Assembly: GCA_964515055.1 (NCBI GenBank) | Contig: CAZEUG010000007.1 | Span: forward strand, 4,036 to 68,035 | Length of the DNA stretch: 64,000 bases | Reading direction: 5' to 3' | From: QAMX01 sp964515055 | GTDB lineage: Bacteria > Bacillota > Clostridia > Oscillospirales > QAMX01 | Part shown: positions 40,461 to 49,608 of the stretch, in pieces | How positions within the stretch are numbered: position 1 is the first letter of the stretch | Layout: the number at the start of each line of letters is the position of its first letter | Notes under the pieces: model-generated | Databases searched by the model: none | Seen by the model: only the letters and a program-made list of their open reading frames with translations | Told to the model about the DNA's origin: nothing | Position numbers and translations under genes: made by a program

Positions 40461-42983
40461 ATGGAGAAAAGACCGGAAATTCATTTGATCGGAAATGCGC
40501 ACTTAGACCCGATTTGGCTTTGGCGTTGGCAGGAAGGCTGCGGTGAAGTTCTTCAGACGTTCCGTTCGGCACTGGATCGTTTGAACGAATACCCCGATTT
40601 TGTCTTCACCTGTTCATCTGCATCCTATTACCGCTGGGTTGAAGAAATCGACCCGGATATGTTTGAAGAAATCCGCGCCCGCGTGAAGGAAGGCCGCTGG
40701 GTGCCGGTCAATGGCTGGTGGGTTCAGCCGGACTGCAACCTGCCGTCCGCAGAAAGCTTTGCGCGCCATGCACTCTACAGCCAGCTCTACTACTATGAAA
40801 AATTTGGCGTGATCTGCCATACGGGCTACAACGTCGACTCCTTCGGCCACAACTATACGATTCCTCAGCTTTTGAAGCAGAGCGGCATGGATCATTATGT
40901 CATGATGCGTCCTGGCATTCATGAAAATGCCGAAATCCCGCAGCAGCTTTTCTGGTGGGAATCTCCGGACGGCTCACGCGTTCTGACGTATCACATTCTG
41001 AAGGATTCGTACGGAATCAGCGGAAAGAACCATCTGACGGAGCATCTGGATGTCATGGAAGGACTGGCTGATGAAAAGCAGCTGGGCATGATGCTCTTTT
41101 ATGGCGTCGGCAATCACGGCGGCGGCCCGACCCGCGGCGACATCGAATTTATGATGGACAAAATGAAGGAAGAAGGATATGAGAATATCAAATTCTCGTC
41201 CCCGGATGAATACTTCAAATATGTCCTGGCCAATCCGCTGAATGTCCCGGTCTGGAAGGATGACCTGCAGCACCACGCAAGCGGCTGCTACTCTGCAACC
41301 AGCATGATCAAACGCCTGAACCGTCTGACAGAAAATGCGCTGCAAAGTGCAGAAAAATGGAATACCATCGCTGTCAAAACAACGGGCTTCCAGCCGAATA
41401 CAAGTGAATTTGCGGAGGCCTGGCGCGATTTGCTCTTCAATCAGTTCCACGATATTTTTGATGGCTGCTCCATCATGGAAGCGTATGAGGACGTGAACGA
41501 GACGATGGGTCATGCTATGACCATTGCCTCCCGCGCACAAAACAATGCGCATCTGCGCATTGCACGCACCATTGATACATGGGTGGATGGTGTCTCTGAC
41601 CCGGTGAACGCCGATGATTTCCGACTGAATACGGTTCCACACGAAGTGCGCAACCGCGATCACCGCGACAGATTCCCGCGTCCGCTTGTCGTCTTCAACC
41701 CGCTGTCCTGGGAAATTACGACGCCGGTACAGACGTATCAGCCTTCCTGCAGAGTTCAGGACGCAGAGGGACACGATGTGGTCTTCCAGAACGTCCGCTC
41801 CTCCCGCTCGAACGACTCGCACTCCGACACGTTATTCCTGGCCACCGTGCCTCCGATGGGCTATGCAACCTATTGGCTGACCTCCGGTGATAAATCGTCT
41901 ATCTCATCGATACCGACTGCGGTTCGTGCCGTTGAAACAGATGATGCCATTGAACTGGAAAATGAATATCTGAAAGTCCGCTTTGATCGGGCTACCGGCT
42001 GCATCACTTACCTGGGTGATCAGAAGAGTGATGCCAACTATCTCCGTGCGCCGGGCGCTGTCCCCGTGGTCATTGATGACGAGAAATCCGACACATGGGC
42101 ACATATGGTGTTCACGTTCCATACGATCAAGGGTACGATGAAGCTGGAATCCATTGAACTGGTAGAGGCAGGGCCGCTGCGCGCTCTTGTTCGCGTGAAG
42201 CATTCCTTCAACCATTCGTTCCTGACGCAGAACTTTATGCTGTCTGCCGGCCAGAAAACACTGGACGTCAAGTGCAAGACCATCTGGCAGGAGCCGTTTA
42301 CCATGCTGAAGTTCTCCTTCCCGCTGGCTGGCGAAGAAGAAATTGCAACACATGAGGTTCCGGCCGGATTTATTAAACGGCCTTGCAACGGCGAAGAAGA
42401 GCCTGTCCATCAGTGGGGTGATGTCACGGTGACTGCGGATGGCGTCCGGAGAGGTCTTTCGATTCTGAATGACTCGAAATACAGCTACGACTGTCCGGGT
42501 GCAGAAATCCGTCTGACTGCACTGCGAAACGTGATCTTTGCTGACCACTATTCCGATCGTCCGGCTGCCGACTTCCAGTTCACAGATGAAGGGCTCCAAC
42601 GCTTTGAATACGGCATTTATCTGCATGAAGGCGAAGCGGAAACGAGCGACGTGGTGAAAGAGGCCACTCTCATGAACAACCGCATGGTTCCGGTACCGGA
42701 AAGCTACCACAAGGGTTCCGGCGCACCGCAGGTAAAGAGCTATCTGTCGATTGACGCAGACAACGTGATTGTGACGGCGCTCAAGCTGTCGGAAGACGGC
42801 AGTGGTTCTGTCATTCTCCGCTGCTATGAAACCTGCGGAAAATCTGTTCGTGCGCTTGTGCAGAGTGAAGCATTTGATTTCGCGTTCTATTCTGAATTCA
42901 AACCGCACCAGATTAAAACCTTCCGCATCGAACCGGATGGCAAGGTCTATCCGGTTAACTTCCTGGAAGGTATTGTCAAATAA
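40461..42983 (+). CDS. Glycoside hydrolase family 38 alpha-mannosidase
   Basis: Hydrolyses alpha-mannosidic links, probably on small oligosaccharides in the cytoplasm, since there is no signal peptide. 840 residues. The N-terminal catalytic domain begins IHLIGNAHLDPIWLWRWQEG (zinc-binding His-X-Asp); GYNVDSFGHNYTIPQLL holds the nucleophile Asp, and HHASGCYSA and FNQFHDIFDGCSI complete the active-site region. The beta-sandwich domains follow from about residue 430 (NPLSWEITTPV, YLKVRFDRATGCITYL). AGGAGG is placed correctly for the ATG at 40461 and too close to an ATG six bases earlier. It follows the ROK kinase by 61 bases. Confidence 0.94.
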   Translation: MEKRPEIHLIGNAHLDPIWLWRWQEGCGEVLQTFRSALDRLNEYPDFVFTCSSASYYRWVEEIDPDMFEEIRARVKEGRWVPVNGWWVQPDCNLPSAESFARHALYSQLYYYEKFGVICHTGYNVDSFGHNYTIPQLLKQSGMDHYVMMRPGIHENAEIPQQLFWWESPDGSRVLTYHILKDSYGISGKNHLTEHLDVMEGLADEKQLGMMLFYGVGNHGGGPTRGDIEFMMDKMKEEGYENIKFSSPDEYFKYVLANPLNVPVWKDDLQHHASGCYSATSMIKRLNRLTENALQSAEKWNTIAVKTTGFQPNTSEFAEAWRDLLFNQFHDIFDGCSIMEAYEDVNETMGHAMTIASRAQNNAHLRIARTIDTWVDGVSDPVNADDFRLNTVPHEVRNRDHRDRFPRPLVVFNPLSWEITTPVQTYQPSCRVQDAEGHDVVFQNVRSSRSNDSHSDTLFLATVPPMGYATYWLTSGDKSSISSIPTAVRAVETDDAIELENEYLKVRFDRATGCITYLGDQKSDANYLRAPGAVPVVIDDEKSDTWAHMVFTFHTIKGTMKLESIELVEAGPLRALVRVKHSFNHSFLTQNFMLSAGQKTLDVKCKTIWQEPFTMLKFSFPLAGEEEIATHEVPAGFIKRPCNGEEEPVHQWGDVTVTADGVRRGLSILNDSKYSYDCPGAEIRLTALRNVIFADHYSDRPAADFQFTDEGLQRFEYGIYLHEGEAETSDVVKEATLMNNRMVPVPESYHKGSGAPQVKSYLSIDADNVIVTALKLSEDGSGSVILRCYETCGKSVRALVQSEAFDFAFYSEFKPHQIKTFRIEPDGKVYPVNFLEGIVK

Positions 42984-42996
42984 TTGGACGCACGAC

Positions 42997-43030
42997 GAAG
43001 CGGTAGGGTTCTTCCCTACCGCTTCCTTTT
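42997..43030 (+). terminator. Terminator after the alpha-mannosidase
   Basis: A 12-base perfect stem (GAAGCGGTAGGG and complement) with a TTCTT loop, then CTTTTCC. Confidence 0.82.
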
Positions 43031-43055
43031 CCTTGAACTGAATCGGACTGAGGCT

Positions 43056-43553
43056 TTATTGAAGCAACCAACGAGGCAAAAACTCCGCCTCCGCTGAGAG
43101 AAAGGTTTGCTGAATGTCCGCTGCCGACATCGCAGCCTGAACCGGCAAAAACAGCGTATACGGGTTGGGCGGAGATGGCAACTCCTGATCGGGTACCGAA
43201 ATGATCGTGGCAATTCTGGAACAGCCACAGCGTCGAAGATAAGCGTGCAGAACGACTGCGGCATACATTTGCACACGGAGATTCGCAGGCAGAGCTTTCG
43301 CTGCGATCGCAGGCGGGCTTTCTCCGGCGTGGTACAAAAAAGCATCATATCCAACTGCTTCCTGCTGGCCATAAAACTCAATCCGGGTGCGCCATGGATT
43401 GAACCGTAGATAGATGGTTTGGTCAAAGGCGAGATCATTGTCCCGTTCCCCGAAAACCGCGACCTTCTGCATGGCGAAACCGAGGCTGCTGAAATAGCGA
43501 ACGGCTGCGGAGGCGACCGGACAATTGGCGCAAATGACAAGTCCCAATTTCAT
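43056..43553 (-). CDS. Unrecognised 165-residue protein with an N-terminal CXXC
   Basis: I do not recognise a family. The N-terminus MKLGLVICANCPVASAAVRYFSSLG has a beta-strand followed by C-A-N-C and a helix, resembling a Rossmann-like or thioredoxin-like start. The middle contains FDQTIYLRFNPWRTRIEFYG and YDAFLYHAGESPPAIAAKAL, and the end is hydrophobic. It has no signal peptide. It is divergent from the histidine phosphatase (77 bases between starts). The start codon has AAGGGGA eight bases upstream, so it looks translated. Function unknown. Confidence 0.72.
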   Translation of the reverse strand: MKLGLVICANCPVASAAVRYFSSLGFAMQKVAVFGERDNDLAFDQTIYLRFNPWRTRIEFYGQQEAVGYDAFLYHAGESPPAIAAKALPANLRVQMYAAVVLHAYLRRCGCSRIATIISVPDQELPSPPNPYTLFLPVQAAMSAADIQQTFLSAEAEFLPRWLLQ

Positions 43554-43630
43554 ATTTTTCGTCCCCTTGCTCTCAGTATACGTGAAAGCAACAGGAACTG
43601 TGAACAACAAACAGAAGGAGAAAACGAGAC

Positions 43631-44359
43631 ATGCTGCTGTATTTGATTCGGCATGGTGATCCCATATATGACCCGGACTCCCTGACAGAGCGCGGGAAGC
43701 TGCAGGCAGCCGCCCTGGCCAAACGTCTGGCGCGGTATGGAGTGGATCGGGTTTACGCATCCCCAATGATTCGTGCCCGTCAGACTGCGGAGCCCACCTG
43801 CATTTTGACAGGAAAGAAGCTGGAAATTCTGGATTGGACCAGCGAAAATCTGGCCTGGAAGGATTTTTCCGTGGAGACAGAGGGCTCCAACGGCACATAC
43901 CGCACCTGGTGCTTTTATGCACCGGGGGCAGCCTCTGAGCTGCGTTCCGAGGCGGTCACACAACTCGGCGCAAAATGGTATCAGGCGGAGTTTTTCAAAC
44001 GGTGGCAGCTGGATGCCGAATCGGGTTACCGGCGCATTCGGGAGAATAGTGATGCTTTTTTTGCATCGCTTGGCTATGTTCACGATGGCAATGGGTATCG
44101 CGTGGAGAAGGACTCGGAGGAACGGATTGCGGTGTTTTGTCATCAGGGCTTCGGTCTGTCCTGGCTCGGCGTGATGCTGGATATCCCGTTGCCGGTGATC
44201 TGGACGATGATGGACATTTCGCATTCGTGCATGACGGTGATTCGTTTTTCAAACACAGGCAATCAATTCTGCATCCCGCGTATGCTGATGCTTTCAAATG
44301 ACAGCCACCTGTATGCGGAAGGACTGCCGACTCGATATCAGAACGATTTGTATTTCTAA
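43631..44359 (+). CDS. Histidine phosphatase family protein
   Basis: 242 residues of the phosphoglycerate-mutase-like branch. The catalytic LIRHGDPIYDPDSLTERGKLQAAALAKRL and VYASPMIRARQTAEP give the first His and both Arg residues, and ERIAVFCHQGFGLSWLGVMLDIP supplies the second His. The large insert between them (about residues 75-160) differs from cobalamin or sugar phosphatases, so the substrate is unknown. AAGGAG lies about nine bases before the ATG. A long hairpin terminator follows. Confidence 0.88.
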   Translation: MLLYLIRHGDPIYDPDSLTERGKLQAAALAKRLARYGVDRVYASPMIRARQTAEPTCILTGKKLEILDWTSENLAWKDFSVETEGSNGTYRTWCFYAPGAASELRSEAVTQLGAKWYQAEFFKRWQLDAESGYRRIRENSDAFFASLGYVHDGNGYRVEKDSEERIAVFCHQGFGLSWLGVMLDIPLPVIWTMMDISHSCMTVIRFSNTGNQFCIPRMLMLSNDSHLYAEGLPTRYQNDLYF

Positions 44360-44375
44360 TCGATTCTTTTCAAAG

Positions 44376-44419
44376 AACAGCACCTGTTTCGTGATGCTTT
44401 TCACGAAACAGGTGCTGTT
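44376..44419. terminator. Long bidirectional terminator hairpin
   Basis: A perfect 19-base stem (AACAGCACCTGTTTCGTGA and complement) with a 6-base loop between the convergent phosphatase and FAD-oxidoreductase genes. Confidence 0.8.
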
Positions 44420-44430
44420 GTTCGATTGAG

Positions 44431-46023
44431 TCAGCTGATGGATTGCAGGATAGCACACGCGGTTTTTATGCCATCGACTGCGGCACTCATGATTCCGCCG
44501 GCATAGCCGGCTCCTTCTCCGCATGGATACAGCCCGGCAATTCCGTTGGCAGCCAGATCCTTCCCCCTGCAGATGCGGACGGGAGAGGACGTGCGGGTTT
44601 CCGGTGCTGTCAAAACGGCATCGCGGTCTGCGAAGAAACGATGCTGCTGCGCAAAACGCTGCAGTGATGTCCGCAGCAGGTCGGAACCACCTGCGGGCAG
44701 AAATTCGTCAATGGAGCACAGCTGTACCCCCATTGGATAGGTGGGATGAACGTGCCCCAGCTTTTTCGATGGCCGACCCTGTAAAAAGTCTCCGACAAGC
44801 TGTGCGGGCGCCGTATAATCGCGGCCGCCGAGCGCATAGGCGCGGCGTTCAAGCTGTTGAGCCAGGCGAACACCGCCCAGAGGATCATCGCCGAACATGG
44901 TTGCATCCAGAGAAACGGCAAGTGCGGAGTTGCCGTTGACCCCGTTTCGGGCGTGATAGCTCATGCCGTTGGTGACGACCGTTCCGGCTTCGCTGGAAGA
45001 TGCGGTCACATAGCCGCCAGGACACATACAGAAGGAAAAACAGCCGCGATTGGCTTCACGGTGCGACACCGAATAAGCTGCTGCACCCAAACGGGGATCG
45101 CCAGCGTAACGGCCAAACAGGGACTGATCAATTTCGGATTGCAGATGTTCAATTCGAACGCCGACGGCAAAGCTCTTGGCGATGACGTCAAAACCGCGGT
45201 GCAGCAGCATTTCGAACGTATCCCGTGCGCTGTGCCCGGTGGCAAGAACGACCTGTGAAGCCGGAAATACGCCCTGATTGGTCTTGACCGCCGCCAGGCG
45301 CTGGTTGTGGATCTGAACGTCCTGCACGCAGGTATGGAAATGCACTTCCCCACCGGCGGCGCAGATTTCCGTGCGCATCGACTGGACAACATTTTTGAGC
45401 AGATCGGTTCCGACGTGCGGGTGCGCATGGCACAGGATTTCTTTGGGTGCGCCATGCTGAACAAATTCCTGCAGGACAATATCACAGAGTGGATCATGAA
45501 TCCGTGTGGTTAATTTGCCATCCGAATAGGCACCGGCGCCACCCTCACCAAACTGAATGTTGGAGGAGGCATCTAAAATCCGCTCCGAATGAAAACGATG
45601 AACAGAGTGATCGCGTTCGCTCAGCGGCGCACCACGCTCCAGCACAATGGGGCGCAGCCCTGCCCTGGCCAGAACCAGAGCGGAAAAAATACCGGCAGGG
45701 CCAAACCCCACAACAACCGGACGAGGTGCATGAGCCGGTATGGTGTAGGGCTGCAGAAGGTCAGACAGAACAATCGGCATTCGTTGACGAATCCCCTTGT
45801 CCCGCAGCTTCTCGGCGAGTGCAGTTTCGTCGACGCCGTCTGCGGACAACTCCACGCTGTAGACCATCCGAATGGTTCCGCGACGGGCGTCGATGGATTT
45901 GCGATAAATATGGGCTTCTGTCAGATCAGTCAGAGAGAAACCGCAAGTGTCGGCTGCAAGCCGGATGGCATCGTTTTCGTCCGCTTCCAGCGGCAATGGA
46001 ATGCCGGATACAATCAGGCTCAA
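44431..46023 (-). CDS. NAD(P)/FAD-dependent dehydrogenase (COG2509-like)
   Basis: 530 residues. The first 90 residues form a small N-terminal domain (LTEAHIYRKSIDARRGTIRMVYSVEL). The FAD-binding motif is VVVGFGPAGIFSALVLARAGLRPIVLERG, followed by SSNIQFGEGGAGAYSDGKLTTRI, and the C-terminus has GLYPCGEGAGYAGGIMSAAVDGI, all typical of the uncharacterised FAD-dependent dehydrogenases widespread in Clostridia. The substrate is unknown. The start is a TTG (M-S-L-I-V-S-G) with AAGAGG upstream. It lies 37 bases after the CdaR-like gene and is probably the third gene of that unit. Confidence 0.88.
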   Translation of the reverse strand: MSLIVSGIPLPLEADENDAIRLAADTCGFSLTDLTEAHIYRKSIDARRGTIRMVYSVELSADGVDETALAEKLRDKGIRQRMPIVLSDLLQPYTIPAHAPRPVVVGFGPAGIFSALVLARAGLRPIVLERGAPLSERDHSVHRFHSERILDASSNIQFGEGGAGAYSDGKLTTRIHDPLCDIVLQEFVQHGAPKEILCHAHPHVGTDLLKNVVQSMRTEICAAGGEVHFHTCVQDVQIHNQRLAAVKTNQGVFPASQVVLATGHSARDTFEMLLHRGFDVIAKSFAVGVRIEHLQSEIDQSLFGRYAGDPRLGAAAYSVSHREANRGCFSFCMCPGGYVTASSSEAGTVVTNGMSYHARNGVNGNSALAVSLDATMFGDDPLGGVRLAQQLERRAYALGGRDYTAPAQLVGDFLQGRPSKKLGHVHPTYPMGVQLCSIDEFLPAGGSDLLRTSLQRFAQQHRFFADRDAVLTAPETRTSSPVRICRGKDLAANGIAGLYPCGEGAGYAGGIMSAAVDGIKTACAILQSIS

Positions 46024-46060
46024 ATTTGTTTCCTCTTTTCTATGGGCTGAGCGTCGGTAG

Positions 46061-47314
46061 TTAATTCGTCACAAGCGGTGCAGGTTTCGACGAAACATTG
46101 ATTTTAACTGTGAATTCGTTTTCCACGAGCGTTGCATTGACAGGCTGCAAGAACGTTACATCAACCGGTACGGACAGCAGTCCTTCGGATGTAATTTCAA
46201 TATCCTGCAGATAGATGGCCGCGGAAAAGTCACTGGCGGTGATTCGATCCAGCAGAGCTGCGTTGCCGCGCAGACGAACGGTGATGCTTTTGTCAATCAG
46301 TTCGATCTGATACGCGTGATCTGCGCCGTAAATCTGGATATTGGACAGGACAAAGGGCTTGACCGTGATATCCTGTACGGAAATCATGACGGTCGCCGAG
46401 CTGCGATCGCTCAAACAGCTGATACCGGACGGCAGGACAAAATCTTTTTCCCGTGTGATACCGTCCCCAATCCCATCGAGGTCGATCATCCCGAGTGACA
46501 GATACTCGATTTCTTCTATGGCGGAGCGCTCGCCGACAACGGTGATTTTGGAGGGCGTGATGACCGTTTCGACTTCATCTTCGGTCAGTCCTCCGCCGGC
46601 ATTGAGCGTAATCCGCAGCGGCAGCTCCTTGACCATGTGAATCGGAACGTATGCCGAAATATTCTTCGTCATCAACTGAGAATACGACAATTCAACGGTT
46701 TCTCCGACGCTGTTGACCAGCTGAATCGGAACCTGAACGGTTGAGCTGTCTGTAATTCCGTCCAGAGGAACCGAAATAATGGCATGAGAAATCGAAGAAA
46801 TTTCAACGGTGGGGCCGCGCACCGTCACAGTTTGCTGCGACAATTCAATATCTCCGATTCGCAGGTTTTCTTCAAGCTGTCCTGTGGTATCGGTCAAAAT
46901 TTCGAATTGCCTCTCCGTGATTTTATCGACGCGAACGGTTGCGATCAATTCCGAACGATTGACCACCGTAATCTCACTGTCGGGTGTATTCACAGTACAA
47001 AGAATTCGGTTTTCACCGTCTCCAGAGATCTGTGAAACATCACAAATCAGCTCAATATCTGATTTTTTCAAACTCAATACAGCATTGCGCTTGCCGCGCA
47101 GACGGACATCCATGGTCATATCGGTGTCCGATAAAATGGAATAATTCATCCGATCGTATAATTCTGTCACGCCGTTGAGCGTCACCTTGACATCAGAAAA
47201 CGAAATTTCGATATCCGGGTTAATACTCGACATGACAATAAACCAGAAGAGAATCGCAGCGATCAAAACCAACAGCTTATTGAAAATCCGATATTTTTTC
47301 AGCCATGCAACCAT
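46061..47314 (-). CDS. cdaR: YbbR-domain protein, regulator of diadenylate cyclase (CdaR)
   Basis: 417-residue membrane-anchored extracytoplasmic protein. One TM helix near the N-terminus (LLVLIAAILFWFIVMSSINPD) is the standard YbbR start. Several YbbR repeats follow, each with a beta-rich pattern such as KVTLNGVTELYDRMNYSI, TVRGPTVEISSISHAIISVPLDGI, and KITVVGERSAIEEIEYLSLGMIDLDGI. In Firmicutes CdaR binds and modulates CdaA, and it is encoded directly after cdaA here. RBS GGGAG with a 12-base spacing. Confidence 0.92.
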   Translation of the reverse strand: MVAWLKKYRIFNKLLVLIAAILFWFIVMSSINPDIEISFSDVKVTLNGVTELYDRMNYSILSDTDMTMDVRLRGKRNAVLSLKKSDIELICDVSQISGDGENRILCTVNTPDSEITVVNRSELIATVRVDKITERQFEILTDTTGQLEENLRIGDIELSQQTVTVRGPTVEISSISHAIISVPLDGITDSSTVQVPIQLVNSVGETVELSYSQLMTKNISAYVPIHMVKELPLRITLNAGGGLTEDEVETVITPSKITVVGERSAIEEIEYLSLGMIDLDGIGDGITREKDFVLPSGISCLSDRSSATVMISVQDITVKPFVLSNIQIYGADHAYQIELIDKSITVRLRGNAALLDRITASDFSAAIYLQDIEITSEGLLSVPVDVTFLQPVNATLVENEFTVKINVSSKPAPLVTN

Positions 47315-47338
47315 ATGCTTGTTGTGCTCCCTTCTGAA

Positions 47339-48199
47339 TTAGTTGGATTCCGGCGTTTTTCGATTCTTCCAGAATTTGAACTTGCGGAGCTTATCTTCTT
47401 TCTCCGGATCTTTAATGAGTTCATTGTGCAAAATGGTGGTCAGGGTCGAGGCGGAAAGATGCCGTTTCAAAAGACCACCGGACGCAATGGAGACCGAACC
47501 GGTTTCTTCCGAAACGATCAGAACGAGGGCATCACTGGCTTCGCTGATGCCGACACCGGCACGATGTCTTGTCCCAAGCTCATTGCTCAGGTTTTTGTTG
47601 GAAGATAACGGCAGAAAGCAACCGGCGGCGGCAATGCGGTTGTTGCGCACGATGACAGCACCGTCGTGAAGGGGTGCTTTATTGAAGAAAATGTTTTTCA
47701 GCAATTCACTGGTGATATCCGCATCGATTATCGTCCCGGTTTTCATGATTTCACCGAGCTTTGTTTCGCGCTCAATAACGATCAAAGCGCCGGTCTTTGT
47801 CTTGGACATATAGGTACAGGTTTCAACCAGTTGAGAGATCGCGCGCAGCGTCTCCGTGTTGGGTTGGGTCCGCTCCGATGTGAAGAGGGATGGAAGGCGG
47901 CTGCGCCCGACCGAGTCCAGCATTCGCCGCAGCTCCGGCTGAAAGAGAATGATCAGTGCAATGATACCGATCTGAAAGGTCGCTGTCAGCAGGTAATATA
48001 TGACGTTCAGCTGCAGCCAGCCACAGATCTGGTAGACGATCAGAATGACGCCAATGCCTTTCAGAACCTGGCCGGCACTCGTATCCTTTAACAGTTGAAT
48101 CAGCTTGTAAATAATAAATGCGACCAGCAGAATATCCAGCACATCCTGCCAGCGCAACCATGCAATCGAGTTTTTGATGAAGGTCAAAATCTGTTCCAT
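47339..48199 (-). CDS. cdaA: Diadenylate cyclase CdaA
   Basis: Makes cyclic di-AMP from two ATP, an essential second messenger for potassium and turgor control. 286 residues. Three N-terminal TM helices lie in about residues 15-85 (DILLVAFIIYKLIQLL, GIGVILIVYQICGWL, FQIGIIALIILFQPELR). The DAC domain follows with the catalytic motifs HDGAVIV and LGTRHRAGVGISE. A basic C-terminal tail completes it. The usual third partner glmM does not follow; an FAD dehydrogenase takes its place. RBS AAGGACGG. Confidence 0.95.
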   Translation of the reverse strand: MEQILTFIKNSIAWLRWQDVLDILLVAFIIYKLIQLLKDTSAGQVLKGIGVILIVYQICGWLQLNVIYYLLTATFQIGIIALIILFQPELRRMLDSVGRSRLPSLFTSERTQPNTETLRAISQLVETCTYMSKTKTGALIVIERETKLGEIMKTGTIIDADITSELLKNIFFNKAPLHDGAVIVRNNRIAAAGCFLPLSSNKNLSNELGTRHRAGVGISEASDALVLIVSEETGSVSIASGGLLKRHLSASTLTTILHNELIKDPEKEDKLRKFKFWKNRKTPESN

Positions 48200-48294
48200 A
48201 AGCTGTCCGTCCTTTTACAGTAGGTCTTCAAACGCACGAATGGGAAATCCGGGCAGGCAAAAACGCAGTCACTCGAAGGTGGATTCCCTTCCAT

Positions 48295-48306
48295 ATCATT
48301 ATACCA
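48295..48306 (-). promoter_or_regulatory. Extended -10 promoter upstream of cdaA
   Basis: On the minus strand TGGTATAAT, with TATAAT at plus 48298-48303. The -35 region is weak. It lies about 100 bases upstream of the cdaA start. Confidence 0.45.
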
Positions 48307-48361
48307 CAAACCACCTGTCATTGCGATGTTTTTTTGGCAAACAAACAAAAATGCAAGAAAA

Positions 48362-48387
48362 AAACCGTCCGAAAAAATTCGGGCGGT
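48362..48387 (-). terminator. Terminator of the spoIIIA operon
   Basis: An 11-base stem with one G-U pair (AACCGYCCGAA) and a short T loop; on the minus strand it is followed by TTTTTTTC, just after the spoIIIAH stop at 48408. Confidence 0.87.
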
Positions 48388-48407
48388 TCAAACAGATCTG
48401 GCTTGCT

Positions 48408-48989
48408 TCAACTGACACGGGCTTCAATAATCCGGATGTTTTCCACATCGACGGAGGTTTCACTGACAGCGATATCTTTGATGCGAATGGCGTCTTCGCT
48501 TTGCAGTCCACCCTCAACGGGTGCTACAACAATGCTCAGGCTCTCATCATTGAAGAAAACGGCACAATCTGTGTAGCCTTTTGCCAATACCAGCGATTCA
48601 ATTCGCGCTTCTGTGACGGCAGTATTTGCAAGGCGGGAAATGCTGGCGACAGCCACTTCTTTGGATTCCAGGCTGACGCTTTCATCGGAGGTGGTTGTTT
48701 CCAGCACGCCGATGGCTTCATCGCGAGCCTGTTGTCGCGTGAGGCGGAGCTGTGCGAAATATTCCTGAATATTGCTACTGACGGTTGCGTCGTCATCAGG
48801 TGTCGTGTCTCCGACGACCTCGCTGAGCTGGCCTAACAGTCTGGCCTCGTCGCTGACAATTTCATCCGGCTCGCCGGATACGGACTGACTGTCATCCAGA
48901 CCACGCTGATAACTCCAGTTCAGATACACAGCCATACAGACGAGCAGCGCAACAACGGCGGAGACAGCGGTTCTTTTCTTGAACTTCAT
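48408..48989 (-). CDS. spoIIIAH: Stage III sporulation protein AH
   Basis: Component of the SpoIIIA-SpoIIQ channel joining mother cell and forespore. 193 residues. One TM helix (about 10-26, VSAVVALLVCMAVYLNW) is followed by an acidic linker and a YscJ/FliF-like ring-building domain (about 80-190) with EYFAQLRLTRQQARDEAIGVL and VLAKGYTDCAVFFNDESLSIVV. GGAAAGGA is upstream. Last gene of the operon. Confidence 0.92.
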   Translation of the reverse strand: MKFKKRTAVSAVVALLVCMAVYLNWSYQRGLDDSQSVSGEPDEIVSDEARLLGQLSEVVGDTTPDDDATVSSNIQEYFAQLRLTRQQARDEAIGVLETTTSDESVSLESKEVAVASISRLANTAVTEARIESLVLAKGYTDCAVFFNDESLSIVVAPVEGGLQSEDAIRIKDIAVSETSVDVENIRIIEARVS

Positions 48990-49063
48990 GTTTGATCCTT
49001 TCCTTTCCGTATTGTTATTAGAGCTTATGAAAAGATGCTGCGGTCTATGCTGCTTTTTTGATC

Positions 49064-49585
49064 TTATTTTCCGGGCAGGACACTGATTCGATCAGTCGTC
49101 AGTCCGGTGATGGCTGCAACTGCACGGATCAGCATGAGCTCCACACTGGATTTGCTGGCACCGGAGGAGACCACAATCGCGCCTGAAAAACAGGGATAAA
49201 TCTGTTTTTCTTCGATGCCCTCACCAGTCTGCGTTCTCGTGACAACGGTTCGGTCGCTGCTCTGTACGGTTTCTTCACCGTCTGTGCGCAGGCTGATATT
49301 GTCGTTGGTGGCATAGACCGTCTCTGTTCCGTTCTTCAGCGACAGCATGACACGGACATCACCAGCTCCGCGAATATCCGAGAGGATGGTTTCCAGCTGC
49401 GCCTCAAAAGCCTCCAGAGAGAAAACCTCATCCTCCTCTGGTTCAATCACAGGTGCGTTTTCCTGCGAACCGGTCGGCAAAAGCAACAGAATGATTCCGA
49501 CGATTCCGATCAGAAGAATCCAGCGATTTTTCCGCAGGAATTCCATTCCCTTTTCCCGATCTCTGAGCAGCGTTTTGAATGTCAT
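49064..49585 (-). CDS. spoIIIAG: Stage III sporulation protein AG
   Basis: Ring-forming component of the SpoIIIA channel. 173 residues. One TM helix (about 20-38, WILLIGIVGIILLLLP), a Glu-rich linker, then the ring-building domain with LETILSDIRGAGDVRVMLSLKNGTETVYA, the typical SpoIIIAG block, and YPCFSGAIVVSSGA...ELMLIRAVAAITGL. The ATG at 49585 has AAAGGAGCG upstream and overlaps nothing; a start nine codons earlier would overlap spoIIIAF. Confidence 0.93.
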   Translation of the reverse strand: MTFKTLLRDREKGMEFLRKNRWILLIGIVGIILLLLPTGSQENAPVIEPEEDEVFSLEAFEAQLETILSDIRGAGDVRVMLSLKNGTETVYATNDNISLRTDGEETVQSSDRTVVTRTQTGEGIEEKQIYPCFSGAIVVSSGASKSSVELMLIRAVAAITGLTTDRISVLPGK

Positions 49586-49608
49586 TGGAGCGCTCCTTTC
49601 TGATTGCA

